Assembly: GCA_900319525.1 (NCBI GenBank)
Contig: ONOU01000027.1
Span: 1 to 58,095, forward strand
Direction: 5' to 3'
DNA length: 58,095 nucleotides
DNA from: an uncultured Prevotellaceae bacterium
Lineage (GTDB): Bacteria > Bacteroidota > Bacteroidia > Bacteroidales > Muribaculaceae
Numbering within the stretch: the stretch's first letter is position 1; each line of letters opens with the position of its first letter. Below are positions 51,324 through 58,095 of the stretch, piece after piece. The notes under the pieces are model-generated. The model made no database searches, was not told where the DNA came from, and saw only the letters and a program-made list of their open reading frames with translations. The position numbers and the translations under genes are program-made.

Positions 51324-51341
51324 CACGATAATTAGCGCTAT

Positions 51342-51830
51342 ATGCATATGAGTAACTCGATTCAACAGCAGCCAGAAAACGCCTCTGGCAAAAACAACTT
51401 AAACGGTGAAGGGCTTATTATTGCCTTATTTCGTTCGGTGCTAATTTTCATGGGTGTTCTGTTAGTGCTTATCGTAGTTGGTATGTTAGCACTGGATGGG
51501 TCATTCGATATTATGGGGCTTGTAGTATGGGTGGTTTCCACACCTCTTGCCGTTGTGAACGCATTATTTATCTGGTTACTCTACCGTTTCAATATTGACC
51601 GTAAGCCGATGACTACTGTAAAAGCTTGTTTATTGGAATGTATGTTGGTTTTTGCGGTCTTTATTTTTTGTGCCTGGGGGCAGGATTATCTCGCTGATAT
51701 CATGTGGAATGAGCCTGTAGAGGTTGGATTCTGGTATTCTGAGCTGGCAACAGTGATAATCACGGTTTTTGCCGTTCTCTCGTTTTATCTAGTCAAGAAA
51801 TGGATCGGCACCTGCATCAAGAAAGCCTGA
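51342..51830 (+). CDS. Small multi-pass membrane protein, paralog of 49868-50371
   Basis: 162 residues (ATG 51348 also possible). Four hydrophobic segments in the same order as the 49868 protein, with matching features: P.AVVNALFIWLLYRFNID, KACLLECMLVFAVFIF (compare KSGIVECILFIILHG) and FWYSELATVIITVFAVLSFY. This is consistent with tandem duplication and divergence of a small membrane, perhaps immunity, protein. Confidence 0.65.
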   Translation: MHMSNSIQQQPENASGKNNLNGEGLIIALFRSVLIFMGVLLVLIVVGMLALDGSFDIMGLVVWVVSTPLAVVNALFIWLLYRFNIDRKPMTTVKACLLECMLVFAVFIFCAWGQDYLADIMWNEPVEVGFWYSELATVIITVFAVLSFYLVKKWIGTCIKKA

Positions 51831-51903
51831 TGTGCTCTTAGAGAATGTCCTCGGGACAAATCTGTTTCTGAGGCTCAACAACATGTCTCTGTAAAGTATG
51901 ATG

Positions 51904-52428
51904 TTACCCCCTTGCATCCAGATACAATCCATTTGAGTTGACAATTTCACGAAGCCTACGAGTGCTAATATCACAACAGACATTGAGATAAAAATCATAG
52001 CCAATTTCAAACTTGAGATGCCTGGATTTATTGGAAAGAATCATATAGCAATACTCCCTTAACCAAAATTTCATAACTGGCTCAATCAGATTGATATGGA
52101 TACGTCTCCCTTTTTCCATTTTCATGAAGAGCTTGATATGTTTCAACAAGTCTTCATTGTATGGTGACTTCTTTAAATCATGAATAAGCGAATCTTTATA
52201 GATCTCTATATATTCAATAGTAAGAAAATGACAGTTCGTTTCCGACAAGAGTTGAGAGACAACATCAATGTGACGTCTCTCGACTGTTTGATATTCTTGA
52301 AATGTGAACACAATCCCATTGAATGATTTGCCTATATCGTAGAATGAAGTCCATTCATCAATGGTGTACTCACGATCATGATAACCCTCTGGTGAATACT
52401 TTGTTATTTCATGCCATTTCATCTTCAT
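51904..52428 (-). CDS. Unknown cytosolic protein, probable immunity protein
   Basis: 174 residues, no signal or membrane segment. Mixed alpha/beta with a Trp-containing start (MKMKWHEITKYSPEGYHDREYTIDEWTSFYDIGK) and a Cys pair near the end (YLNVCCDISTRR). The start codon overlaps the stop of the preceding stub (52425-52517) by ATGA, the arrangement of toxin-tail followed by immunity gene. Family not recognised. Confidence 0.6.
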   Translation of the reverse strand: MKMKWHEITKYSPEGYHDREYTIDEWTSFYDIGKSFNGIVFTFQEYQTVERRHIDVVSQLLSETNCHFLTIEYIEIYKDSLIHDLKKSPYNEDLLKHIKLFMKMEKGRRIHINLIEPVMKFWLREYCYMILSNKSRHLKFEIGYDFYLNVCCDISTRRLREIVNSNGLYLDARG

Positions 52429-52517
52429 TTTGATCTAATTACTAACCCTCTACCATGTAAGACTTCATTGGTATAGGGATTACAGGTGACTATTTTGTAT
52501 TTTTTATTTAGAATCAT
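52425..52517 (-). pseudogene. C-terminal stub, possible toxin tail before the immunity-like gene
   Basis: A 30-residue frame reads MILNKKYKIVTCNPYTNEVL then HGRGLVIRSK and stops inside the ATG of the next gene. Just upstream (52520-52690) a second open frame without a start reads KPWLNVDNKSFLQICGMPSW and more, ending at the same spot in another frame. Both look like decayed coding sequence, perhaps the 3' end of a polymorphic toxin. The 52440-52690 gap holds nothing else. Confidence 0.4.
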
Positions 52518-52690
52518 GATTGACAACTGTTCCTTACTCTTAAAGTTTTATAGATTTCACTTGCATGGTATAAAATCATGCAGTTTGAATAGTTTCCTCT
52601 CCACGAGGGCATCCCGCATATCTGAAGAAACGACTTATTATCTACATTTAACCATGGCTTTCTGATTGTTATTTGTTTTGTTCTTGCTTT

Positions 52691-53242
52691 TCATTTGTAC
52701 TCATTCAGGAGAATGAAATCATCGTTGATTGGTATAGAGGGATCAAGAACATCGTCTCGCCATGAAATCTCTTGGCCTTCATAATACATGTGATGACCAC
52801 TGACAGCATAATCGTTACGAATGATTTTGAAGTTTTGATGATCAGCATTCTTGATTATAATATATTGAACAGCATAGTATCCCCCATACTCGTCACCGTC
52901 AAGGTATTCAATCTGTAACGGTGCGTATACATGATGAGCATCCCTGGCATAACACGAATTTTCACAGACTTCAAATGTTTCCACATCTGCCTCTTTCAAA
53001 TATGGCAAATCGGCTTCAGGCCTTGAACAAAGGACACTGTCGTAGAATGCACGGTCAAAGCCGCCATAGTATATTTTACCGTCTATAAGGGCGTAAGTGT
53101 CTTTTACTACGGAATCTTCGAATGATGATATCTTTGTCCATTGACCTTGATCAGCGATTATACGATCTCTGGAACACGCATAACATTGAGCGATGAGAAC
53201 ACCAATGAGAATAGTGACGACTATATTGATATGTTGCTTCAT
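52691..53242 (-). CDS. DKNYY-type lipoprotein
   Basis: 183 residues with a signal-anchor and a Cys at the lipobox-like IAQCYACS. The mature part has the DKNYY-family rhythm: VKDTYALIDGKIYYGGFDRAF, EADVETFEVCENSCYARDAHHVYAP, IIKNADHQNFKIIRNDYAVSGHHMYYEGQEI (repeated D...YY.G and AD..TF). Such proteins are frequent near toxin/immunity clusters; the biochemical role is unknown. Confidence 0.7.
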   Translation of the reverse strand: MKQHINIVVTILIGVLIAQCYACSRDRIIADQGQWTKISSFEDSVVKDTYALIDGKIYYGGFDRAFYDSVLCSRPEADLPYLKEADVETFEVCENSCYARDAHHVYAPLQIEYLDGDEYGGYYAVQYIIIKNADHQNFKIIRNDYAVSGHHMYYEGQEISWRDDVLDPSIPINDDFILLNEYK

Positions 53243-53265
53243 TTGATAAAATGGTTTAAAAGTTC

Positions 53266-53397
53266 TTATTCATGGACGCCAATAATTAAAGCCCTCGACA
53301 GTCTTGAGGATTTGGAGCCATTCACTGCACTAACCACAAGCATGTAGATAAAGCACAGTATCAACTCAGTGAGAACTATTTTGAGAATCAGTTTCAT
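53266..53397 (-). CDS. 43-residue membrane peptide, translationally coupled
   Basis: ATG 53397 overlaps the stop of the upstream gene (ATGA). It reads MKLILKIVLTELILCFIYML and ends SRALIIGVHE: one hydrophobic helix and a basic tail. The overlap is the main reason to believe it. Function unknown. Confidence 0.5.
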   Translation of the reverse strand: MKLILKIVLTELILCFIYMLVVSAVNGSKSSRLSRALIIGVHE

Positions 53398-53771
53398 CTG
53401 TCAATATCAACTTTCATATAGCCATCATAGATCTTGAGAATGGGCATGACACTATCACCCCGGAGTTTCAATCCATACGGTTTTTGATAGACGTTCAAAG
53501 AAGATAGGCTCTCATACATCTCTTGACGTGAAGAGGTGATAATCTTAAAGTCGGCTTCCAATGCAAGAGCTAAATTATCGTCTATCACCTTGAAATGTAT
53601 GGTTGAATCGGTTGCCGAGATTTCCTGAAGAAAAAACGTATCATCTGGTCCGCCAATTTCTATTGATCCTTCAGGAGGAGTAATTATCTTTACAACACCT
53701 GATGCAAACATTACTGCCATAATAGCCAATACAGCAGCTAAGATGATTAATATGACATAATTCCGTTTCAT
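53394..53771 (-). CDS. Small membrane-anchored protein of unknown function
   Basis: 125 residues from ATG 53771 (MKRNYVILIILAAVLAIMAVMF), preferred over the longer frame because TATATTTG at 53787-53794 lies just upstream. One N-terminal membrane segment, then a beta-rich periplasmic domain (SIEIGGPDDTFFLQEISATDSTIHFKVIDDNLALALEADFKI). No known motif. Confidence 0.65.
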   Translation of the reverse strand: MKRNYVILIILAAVLAIMAVMFASGVVKIITPPEGSIEIGGPDDTFFLQEISATDSTIHFKVIDDNLALALEADFKIITSSRQEMYESLSSLNVYQKPYGLKLRGDSVMPILKIYDGYMKVDIDR

Positions 53772-53786
53772 TCTTTTATATACTTG

Positions 53787-53794
53787 CAAATATA
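53787..53794 (-). promoter_or_regulatory. -7 box (TATATTTG) for 53771
   Basis: CAAATATA on the plus strand, 16 nt upstream of the chosen start. Confidence 0.55.
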
Positions 53795-53828
53795 GCCACT
53801 TATTCTGATTACACAAGTGTTCTTTAGA

Positions 53829-53924
53829 TTATTCGACAATAACGATATCTGATCCATCATCAGTTAGGATTCCTTCTAAATTGAACCAGAAGATTAGTTT
53901 TGTCTTATCGGCACCTTCAATCAT
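53829..53924 (-). pseudogene. Short coding remnant
   Basis: 31-residue frame MIEGADKTKLIFWFNLEGIL then TDDGSDIVIVE. It has the composition of an immunity-protein C-terminus but no upstream body. The neighbouring sequence to 54058 is AT-rich and without a gene. Confidence 0.3.
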
Positions 53925-54058
53925 TTGGCGATCTTACGCATCATTGAGTCATATCAATTCAACCGCCTTTGGTCGTATATATGTATCACTCAACAGAATC
54001 ATCCATTCGGCGACAAGATTTGAACAACAAGGGGACAGTCTCAGAAAAATGAACTCAT

Positions 54059-54532
54059 TCAAGATGGTATTACGTCAATTTCATATTGTGTAAACGTGCC
54101 GTTCAAGCAATATATTTCAATATTGTTACCAGTAATCACAAGTTTTTTATATGTGTCCAATAATGGTATGGTATAAATCACACACCATTGTTGCGTATCA
54201 ATAACAATAATCTCAAATTCTGTCGCAACAAATAAGTAATGTTTGAACTTTATTGTTTCAAAGAATAGAAAATCCAAACTGATATACAAAAGTCTATGAC
54301 TCGTGTTAAAATCATAAATGGCAAAATTTTGATCAATGCCTACTGCAAATATTTTTGAGAAGATTTCCATAAAAATAGGTTGAAGCAAATCACTTGTCCA
54401 TGCGATTTTTGCCATTATTGTCCCCTCGGTTATTATTCCAAACTTACGATTATACGCATCTTGAGAATCTTCAAAAATAGAGTCACATGCTAAATCTTTG
54501 TAAATTTGTTCTTCAATAATATCAAAAGTCAT
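54059..54532 (-). CDS. Unknown cytosolic protein, probable immunity protein
   Basis: 157 residues, no signal. Alternating hydrophobic strands (YLFVATEFEIIVIDTQQWCVIYTIPLLDTYKKLVITGNNIEIYCLNG) suggest one or two beta-propeller-like blades or a small beta-sandwich. Its start overlaps the stop of the upstream stub by ATGA, again a toxin-tail/immunity arrangement. No family recognised. Confidence 0.6.
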   Translation of the reverse strand: MTFDIIEEQIYKDLACDSIFEDSQDAYNRKFGIITEGTIMAKIAWTSDLLQPIFMEIFSKIFAVGIDQNFAIYDFNTSHRLLYISLDFLFFETIKFKHYLFVATEFEIIVIDTQQWCVIYTIPLLDTYKKLVITGNNIEIYCLNGTFTQYEIDVIPS

Positions 54533-54715
54533 TTTACTTTGTAAACTTTAGGAATAATTGTAATTACTTTAGGCGTTTTAGAAAGATCTCCTCCCTGATA
54601 GAAGAAGCTAGTTTGGCTCTCTCCTTTCTTGCATATCTTTATGTCTTTGTTAATAGTAGTGCCATACTCGGTTGTTTTTCTAGACACTTCAGTTTCTTCG
54701 GTATAAAACCGTTTT
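54529..54715 (-). pseudogene. C-terminal stub of a probable toxin
   Basis: Open frame of about 60 residues, RFYTEETEVSRKTTEYGTTI then KDIKICKKGESQTSF and KTPKVITIIPKVYKVK. It stops inside the ATG of the next gene. The frame extends upstream into the lipoprotein gene but without sense. The ending is like the last strands of nuclease toxin domains from Rhs/contact-dependent systems. The catalytic body is missing. Confidence 0.45.
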
Positions 54716-55117
54716 GATGCGGTTGGTGAAGAACACGTCTGGGTTATTATGGATAAGCACAATACTATCATTAGAAATGTGTCTGATATAGCATGTGTCA
54801 ATGTCGTCTTGATATTCTGTACTCAGTATCAGGACATCATCTTCTTGGTGGAAAAGATAATGTTCAATTCTTTTGGGAAGTTGAGCACTATCCTCTTCAA
54901 CGGTGATTTCACCAATCTCTTCATTCCACCCCAAGGTGATTCTTACTTGATTCTGTTCTGCATCAGACATCACAATAGTATCAACATATAGATTACCTTG
55001 ATAATCTTTATAACCAGACTTATTTGTGTTTTGGGAATCACAACTCATCAGTAACATAATGGTGAGAACAAAGGGTAAGGTACTTAGCATGAGTTGAGTA
55101 TTTCTAATCTTTTTCAT
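54689..55117 (-). CDS. Small lipoprotein of unknown function
   Basis: 142 residues. The lipobox is LLMSCDSQ. A beta-rich mature domain follows: DAEQNQVRITLGWNEEIGEITVEEDSAQ...HYLFHQEDDVLILSTEY...DTCYIRHISNDSIVL. No known motif. Its 3' end runs into the toxin-tail stub. Confidence 0.65.
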   Translation of the reverse strand: MKKIRNTQLMLSTLPFVLTIMLLMSCDSQNTNKSGYKDYQGNLYVDTIVMSDAEQNQVRITLGWNEEIGEITVEEDSAQLPKRIEHYLFHQEDDVLILSTEYQDDIDTCYIRHISNDSIVLIHNNPDVFFTNRIKTVLYRRN

Positions 55118-55153
55118 ACTGGCTAATCCATTATTAATGGTATAATTTGCACT

Positions 55154-55705
55154 TCATTCTGCTATATGCGAATCCTCTGAATGAAGACTGATATTGGATA
55201 TTTGTTCTTGCAAGGACCAGTTTTGGGGCTGCAACTTGGGGTCAAACCAATGGGCGCCTTCACTGATCCATTTCGCACGATATTCTTTTAGCGATTCTTC
55301 GGTATAATCCTCATTGCCAAACTCAACGCCACAACAGGGGCAGATGTCAAAGCATGGTGTTTTCCCATCTTCACCCCACGGCAGGTAGTTAAGTTTATAT
55401 CCACAAACCTTGCAAAAACCATTTTGAGCCGGTTTATGAACTGGTGATTTATCCTTGTCGATATTCTTTCTCCAGAGCAGATATAGTGCTACAATGGCTA
55501 CACCCAGGTTGACGAACATTGCAATAGACAAACTACCTATTCTCATATAATAGGTGTCATCAATATGATGATTGCCATAGGGTTCAATAAGGTATTTGCC
55601 ATCGACGTAAGCATTTACCCACAAAAGAAGGTCCCAAATGATGTCAACAATAATCGCCACAATAGCAATCATCGTTATTATTGAATATTTGATTTTCTTT
55701 TTCAT
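55154..55705 (-). CDS. Membrane protein with CPCC-type cysteine-rich domain
   Basis: 183 residues. Two hydrophobic segments (ITMIAIVAIIVDIIWDLLLWV; IAMFVNLGVAIVALYLLW) followed by a CPCC-like zinc domain at about 98-170. That domain has CKVCGYKL, then PCFDICPCCGVEFG, then LKEYRAKWISEGAHWFDP. Stand-alone CPCC domains commonly neighbour polymorphic toxins and are thought to be immunity or accessory proteins. The fusion to a membrane anchor is less usual. A TAACTTTG box is at 55728-55735. Confidence 0.72.
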   Translation of the reverse strand: MKKKIKYSIITMIAIVAIIVDIIWDLLLWVNAYVDGKYLIEPYGNHHIDDTYYMRIGSLSIAMFVNLGVAIVALYLLWRKNIDKDKSPVHKPAQNGFCKVCGYKLNYLPWGEDGKTPCFDICPCCGVEFGNEDYTEESLKEYRAKWISEGAHWFDPKLQPQNWSLQEQISNISLHSEDSHIAE

Positions 55706-55727
55706 TTCGTTCCATTTATGATTATGG

Positions 55728-55735
55728 CAAAGTTA
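55728..55735 (-). promoter_or_regulatory. -7 box (TAACTTTG) of the CPCC gene
   Basis: CAAAGTTA on the plus strand, 23 nt upstream of the start codon. It lies between this gene and the lipoprotein gene upstream. Confidence 0.6.
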
Positions 55736-55754
55736 GTGAATATTCTTGTTTACT

Positions 55755-56333
55755 TTAGTCTCCATGATCAATAACTGATTTTCTATACTCTAGAGTCAAG
55801 TCATAAAGCATTAGCTTGAAATCTTGAAACTCTTTTGAGAATTCAATAGAATACCTATCCATAGTGGTGGGTCTTGTACTTATATGGTTTTGATTCTTTT
55901 TCCCATCTCTATATAAGATAACATCAATCTCGGTGAATTCACCTTCCCAAAATTCATTGGTTTTATGCTTTCTGGCAATGATATCATATTCTTTGCTGAC
56001 AAAAAAGCCATTAATGTAATCAATTAATTGGTTTCTATCTTTCTCCGATAATTCAATTGGCGATTTCCATTTTTCAAAATACACTCTCCCAAATAACATA
56101 GTTACAGAATCCTTCATCAGGAATCTGAATTCACTAACCCACATGTTTACATCACAAAAAATAACGACACTGTCCAAGCCTAAATCTTTAGAAAGCGACA
56201 ACTCTTTCACTATGTTATCGTTCGCTGTATTGTCACTCCCTTTCTTACTCTCCATATTTCGTGAGCAAGAGCAGAATGCAATTATAGACGCTATCAGTAA
56301 TAATGAGGCGGTTATGTTGATGAACTGTTTCAT
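55755..56333 (-). CDS. Lipoprotein of unknown function
   Basis: 192 residues with lipobox AFCSCSRN. The N-terminus MKQFINITASLLLIASI resembles that of the DKNYY lipoprotein at 53242 (MKQHINIVVTILIGVLI). The mature part is mixed alpha/beta with SEFRFLMKDSVTMLFGRVYFEKW and a helical end. Last gene of the island before the mobile element. Confidence 0.65.
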   Translation of the reverse strand: MKQFINITASLLLIASIIAFCSCSRNMESKKGSDNTANDNIVKELSLSKDLGLDSVVIFCDVNMWVSEFRFLMKDSVTMLFGRVYFEKWKSPIELSEKDRNQLIDYINGFFVSKEYDIIARKHKTNEFWEGEFTEIDVILYRDGKKNQNHISTRPTTMDRYSIEFSKEFQDFKLMLYDLTLEYRKSVIDHGD

Positions 56334-56512
56334 ATGAATTCATTTCTTTGATTCTACTATAGTATTTCTGATAGTTCAATTTAACTCTGTATTTAGAGAC
56401 CTCTAAACAACCACAAACAGTGAAAAATACATAGAGATAAACCGTTGTATATCAACCACTTTTAGAATTTAACAATTCGGGCTTGCTTTTTGGTGGTTCT
56501 CAAAAATCCGCT

Positions 56513-56520
56513 TATCTTTG
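56513..56520 (+). promoter_or_regulatory. -7 box (TATCTTTG) at the left end of the mobile element
   Basis: TATCTTTGC followed by AACGCATTTC. It reads toward the HTH gene with an about 240-nt leader. TTTGC-type cores are also used as attachment sites by Bacteroides tyrosine integrases, so this could be the element boundary. Confidence 0.45.
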
Positions 56521-56580
56521 CAACGCATTTCTACCGCGGAGAATTTTGAGGGCTTTTATTTTGCCATCTCGTGGACTGGG

Positions 56581-56707
56581 TTGACAAAGGTTGACAAGAG
56601 TGTACGACGGTTGACAGATTAACGAGAGGGAAAAGAGCAAGGAAGTGACCTCATTTGAAGAACGTGACATCGTGGAATGAATTGACAAGGATTGTCAAAG
56701 ATTGACG
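56581..56707. repeat. Helically phased TTGACA repeats
   Basis: TTGACA at 56581, 56591, 56611 and 56682, with TTGTCA at 56692 and TTGACG at 56702. Spacings are 10, 20, 71, 10 and 10 bp. The repeats face the same side of the helix within each cluster. They fill the gap between 56334 and 56768 with no gene, next to an excisionase-like gene and an integrase. Confidence 0.75.
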
Positions 56708-56768
56708 AAAGTTCACTCCGTGGCGGTTTGCATGAAATTGATTGTAAAACCACATAAAAAGGAGTCAA

Positions 56769-57778
56769 ATGAGAAAGACAAGAAAATGTGCCTTCTGCGG
56801 AAAGGAGTTCACTTGTAACAGCGGCTCGCAGAGGTATTGTTCAGAACATTTAACAGCGGCTCGCAGAGGTATTGTTCAGAACATTGTGCTGAGGCTGCAA
56901 AGACTCAGCGCAAGAAGAGGCAACAGGACTTTCTTAAGACAGTCCAGCCAGTTATAGACATCGCTAGCCAGGAGTATCTTACATTCTCCAAGGCTGCCAT
57001 CCTCATGGGGTGTTCCCGCCAGTACGTTTACAAATTGGTAAACGAGGGGAAGCTACCTGCATCACGAATCAGCAGCCGGATGGCATTCGTCCGCAAGGTA
57101 GACATTGAGAAGATGCTTGCAGGCAATCCTTATCATAGAGTATTGCCAGGCACTCCAACAAACAAGCCGTGCAAAACTTCTTCTTCCCTTTCGTCGAGAA
57201 AAGTCAACAACCACATACCCGAAACAGGTATGAGGTCATCAGAACCACTTGAATACATCTCTGGAGACGATGTTATGGCAATCTACAAAGTGAAGCGTTC
57301 TTGGCTCTACACTTCTGCCAAGAATAACCAAGTACCCATTTGCAAGATTGCAGGCAAGAACTATTATAGCCGCAAGCACATGGATGCGCTCTTCGGAGTG
57401 TCTGCCGAGATTGAAGCCCTGACAGAATGGCTCACCACCGAGGAGGCAGAAGTACTTTATTCCACAACAAAGGAATCCTTGCGCACCCAAGCCTATCGCC
57501 GCCATATTCCCACCAAGCGAGAATATGGCAAGACCTATTATTCAAAGAAACATCTTGATGACATCTTCCGTCCCGACCTGAAGGCGAGTAATGACTATTA
57601 CACTACTGCCGAAGCTGCCAGGAAGTACGGCATGACCAAGAGCAACATCTGTGTTATCGTCAAGACAAACAACCTCACGAAGGTGAAAGTCGGAGTGCAG
57701 AACCTCATCGTCAAGGAGGAACTAGACCGAATAATGGCAAGCAGACTGGCACAATTCGGGGCTTACAGGCTCCAATAA
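56769..57778 (+). pseudogene. Excisionase-like multi-HTH protein, frameshifted by a 35-bp duplication
   Basis: ATG 56769 encodes MRKTRKCAFCGKEFTCNSGS, a small zinc-finger start. A 35-bp tandem duplication (56817-56886) throws the frame off. Removing one copy gives a continuous 324-residue protein (zinc finger CAFC...C..H C, then three or four MerR/excisionase-type helix-turn-helix units). Those units include LTFSKAAILMGCSRQYVYKLV, ISGDDVMAIYKVKRSWLY, LTTEEAEVLYSTTKESLRTQAY and YTTAEAARKYGMTKSNICVIV. The downstream part can still be made from an internal start such as TTG 56837. Likely a regulator or recombination directionality factor of the element. Confidence 0.75.
56817..56886 (+). repeat. 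35-bp tandem duplication
   Basis: Copy 1 56817-56851, copy 2 56852-56886. They are identical except for the last base (T/G). Period 35 is not a multiple of three. Confidence 0.95.
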
Positions 57779-57795
57779 TGGCCAATAATAAGCAT

Positions 57796-57866
57796 CAACT
57801 GCGTGAAAGTACAATTATCCACGAATTATGAAAAGGTGCTTTGGCCACACTTTCATCACGCAGTTG
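57796..57866 (+). terminator. Hairpin between the HTH gene and the integrase
   Basis: CAACTGCGTGA..AAAGT pairs with ACTTTCATCACGCAGTTG over an about 35-nt loop. It could end the HTH transcript or be an att/regulatory site of the element. Confidence 0.5.
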
Positions 57867-57927
57867 CTTTGCACCTGCTATGAGACGCATAGCCTTCGAT
57901 TATCAACAAAACAAATTTCATACAAGT

Positions 57928-58095
57928 ATGAGTAACATTTGTAAGACAGTAACCTTGCGTACACGTAAGATAAAGAAAGGTACGCAGCTGAGCTTCTACC
58001 TTGACTACTATCCCGGCTACAGGGACGAGTCAACCATGAAGGTACAGCGACATGAGTCACTTGGCATCTACATCTTTGCCAAGCCCAAGAACCAG
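57928..58095 (+). CDS. Tyrosine recombinase/integrase (5' end only)
   Basis: 56 codons from ATG 57928 to the window edge. It reads MSNICKTVTLRTRKIKKGTQ then LSFYLDYYPGYRDESTMKVQR. The pattern T.R.KK...G...LYLDYYPG is the N-terminal arm-binding domain (Arm-DNA-bind_5-like) of Bacteroides integrases of the CTnDOT/NBU type. The core-binding and catalytic (R..H..R.Y) domains lie beyond the window. It identifies 56.5 kb onward as the end of an integrated element. Confidence 0.75.
   Translation, partial: MSNICKTVTLRTRKIKKGTQLSFYLDYYPGYRDESTMKVQRHESLGIYIFAKPKNQ

Noticed and set aside
54749-54991. 80-residue plus-strand frame opposite the 54689 lipoprotein
   Set aside because: The minus strand carries a lipoprotein with a clear lipobox; the plus frame has no supporting signal.
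57878-58060. Minus-strand frame at the right edge
   Set aside because: It lies antisense to the integrase start, which has a recognisable N-terminal domain.

Overview
The window looks like a Bacteroidales chromosome, most plausibly a gut Prevotellaceae/Muribaculaceae-type commensal. The main reason is that most transcription units begin at the Bacteroidetes-type promoter (TTTG, about 20 nt, TAnnTTTG), which I could place upstream of many genes and tRNAs. Other signs are the secreted C69, C1 and M28 peptidases, a DUF3667-type protein, A-rich leaders with almost no Shine-Dalgarno sites, and the Bacteroides-type integrase at the right edge. I cannot name a species.

Layout. 0.1-5.3 kb: secreted peptidases (M28, C1/bleomycin hydrolase-like) separated by a DUF3667 membrane protein and a subtilase pseudogene that lost its whole catalytic core; a promoter-bearing 76-bp repeat lies before both peptidases. 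5.3-7.7 kb: palindromic and 41-bp tandem repeats, a Gdx/SMR exporter plus Nim-like flavoprotein operon, and a flavodoxin-like reductase preceded in frame by a Tat signal peptide that ends in a stop codon. 8-21 kb: surface and secreted proteins (two dockerin proteins, C69 dipeptidase, SGNH hydrolase, two paralogous lipoproteins, a BACON/propeller lipoprotein), a YitT transporter, a Na+/Ca2+ antiporter, MITE-like inverted-repeat elements and a repeated promoter module. 21.3-23.4 kb: antitoxin with a truncated YafQ-like toxin cut off at a 73-nt cloverleaf-shaped palindrome, tRNA-Ser, rpe and dedA. 24-26.4 kb: an AT-rich TonB-receptor-like outer-membrane protein. 26.4-32 kb: housekeeping (U32 peptidase/RNA hydroxylase, nitrilase, acyltransferase, two tRNA-Glu, gmk, yicC).

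32.3-40 kb is a co-directional surface-glycan operon: GT2 glycosyltransferase, KdsC-like HAD phosphatase, polysaccharide flippase, galE, licD, and a 946-residue triple fusion of a LicC-like nucleotidyltransferase, a CobD-like PLP enzyme and an opine-dehydrogenase-like domain. My reading (inference) is that the fusion builds and CDP-activates an N-carboxyalkylated amino-alcohol phosphate which LicD transfers to the glycan. This is the best candidate for an undescribed pathway here. rpsP and tRNA-Gln follow on the other strand.

40.9-56.3 kb is an accessory island, mostly on the minus strand: three large secreted or TPR proteins in one operon, then many small proteins, often with their own promoters. 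They include an Imm11-like protein, a YggL-like protein, a DKNYY-type lipoprotein, a CPCC-type zinc protein, a papain/C39-like cysteine protease, several tiny membrane proteins, and at least two immunity-like genes preceded by coding stubs that overlap their start codons (ATGA). It reads like an accumulation zone of orphan immunity cassettes. 56.5-58.1 kb is the left end of a mobile element: helically phased TTGACA repeats, an excisionase-like multi-HTH gene frameshifted by a 35-bp tandem duplication, and the start of a tyrosine integrase running off the window.
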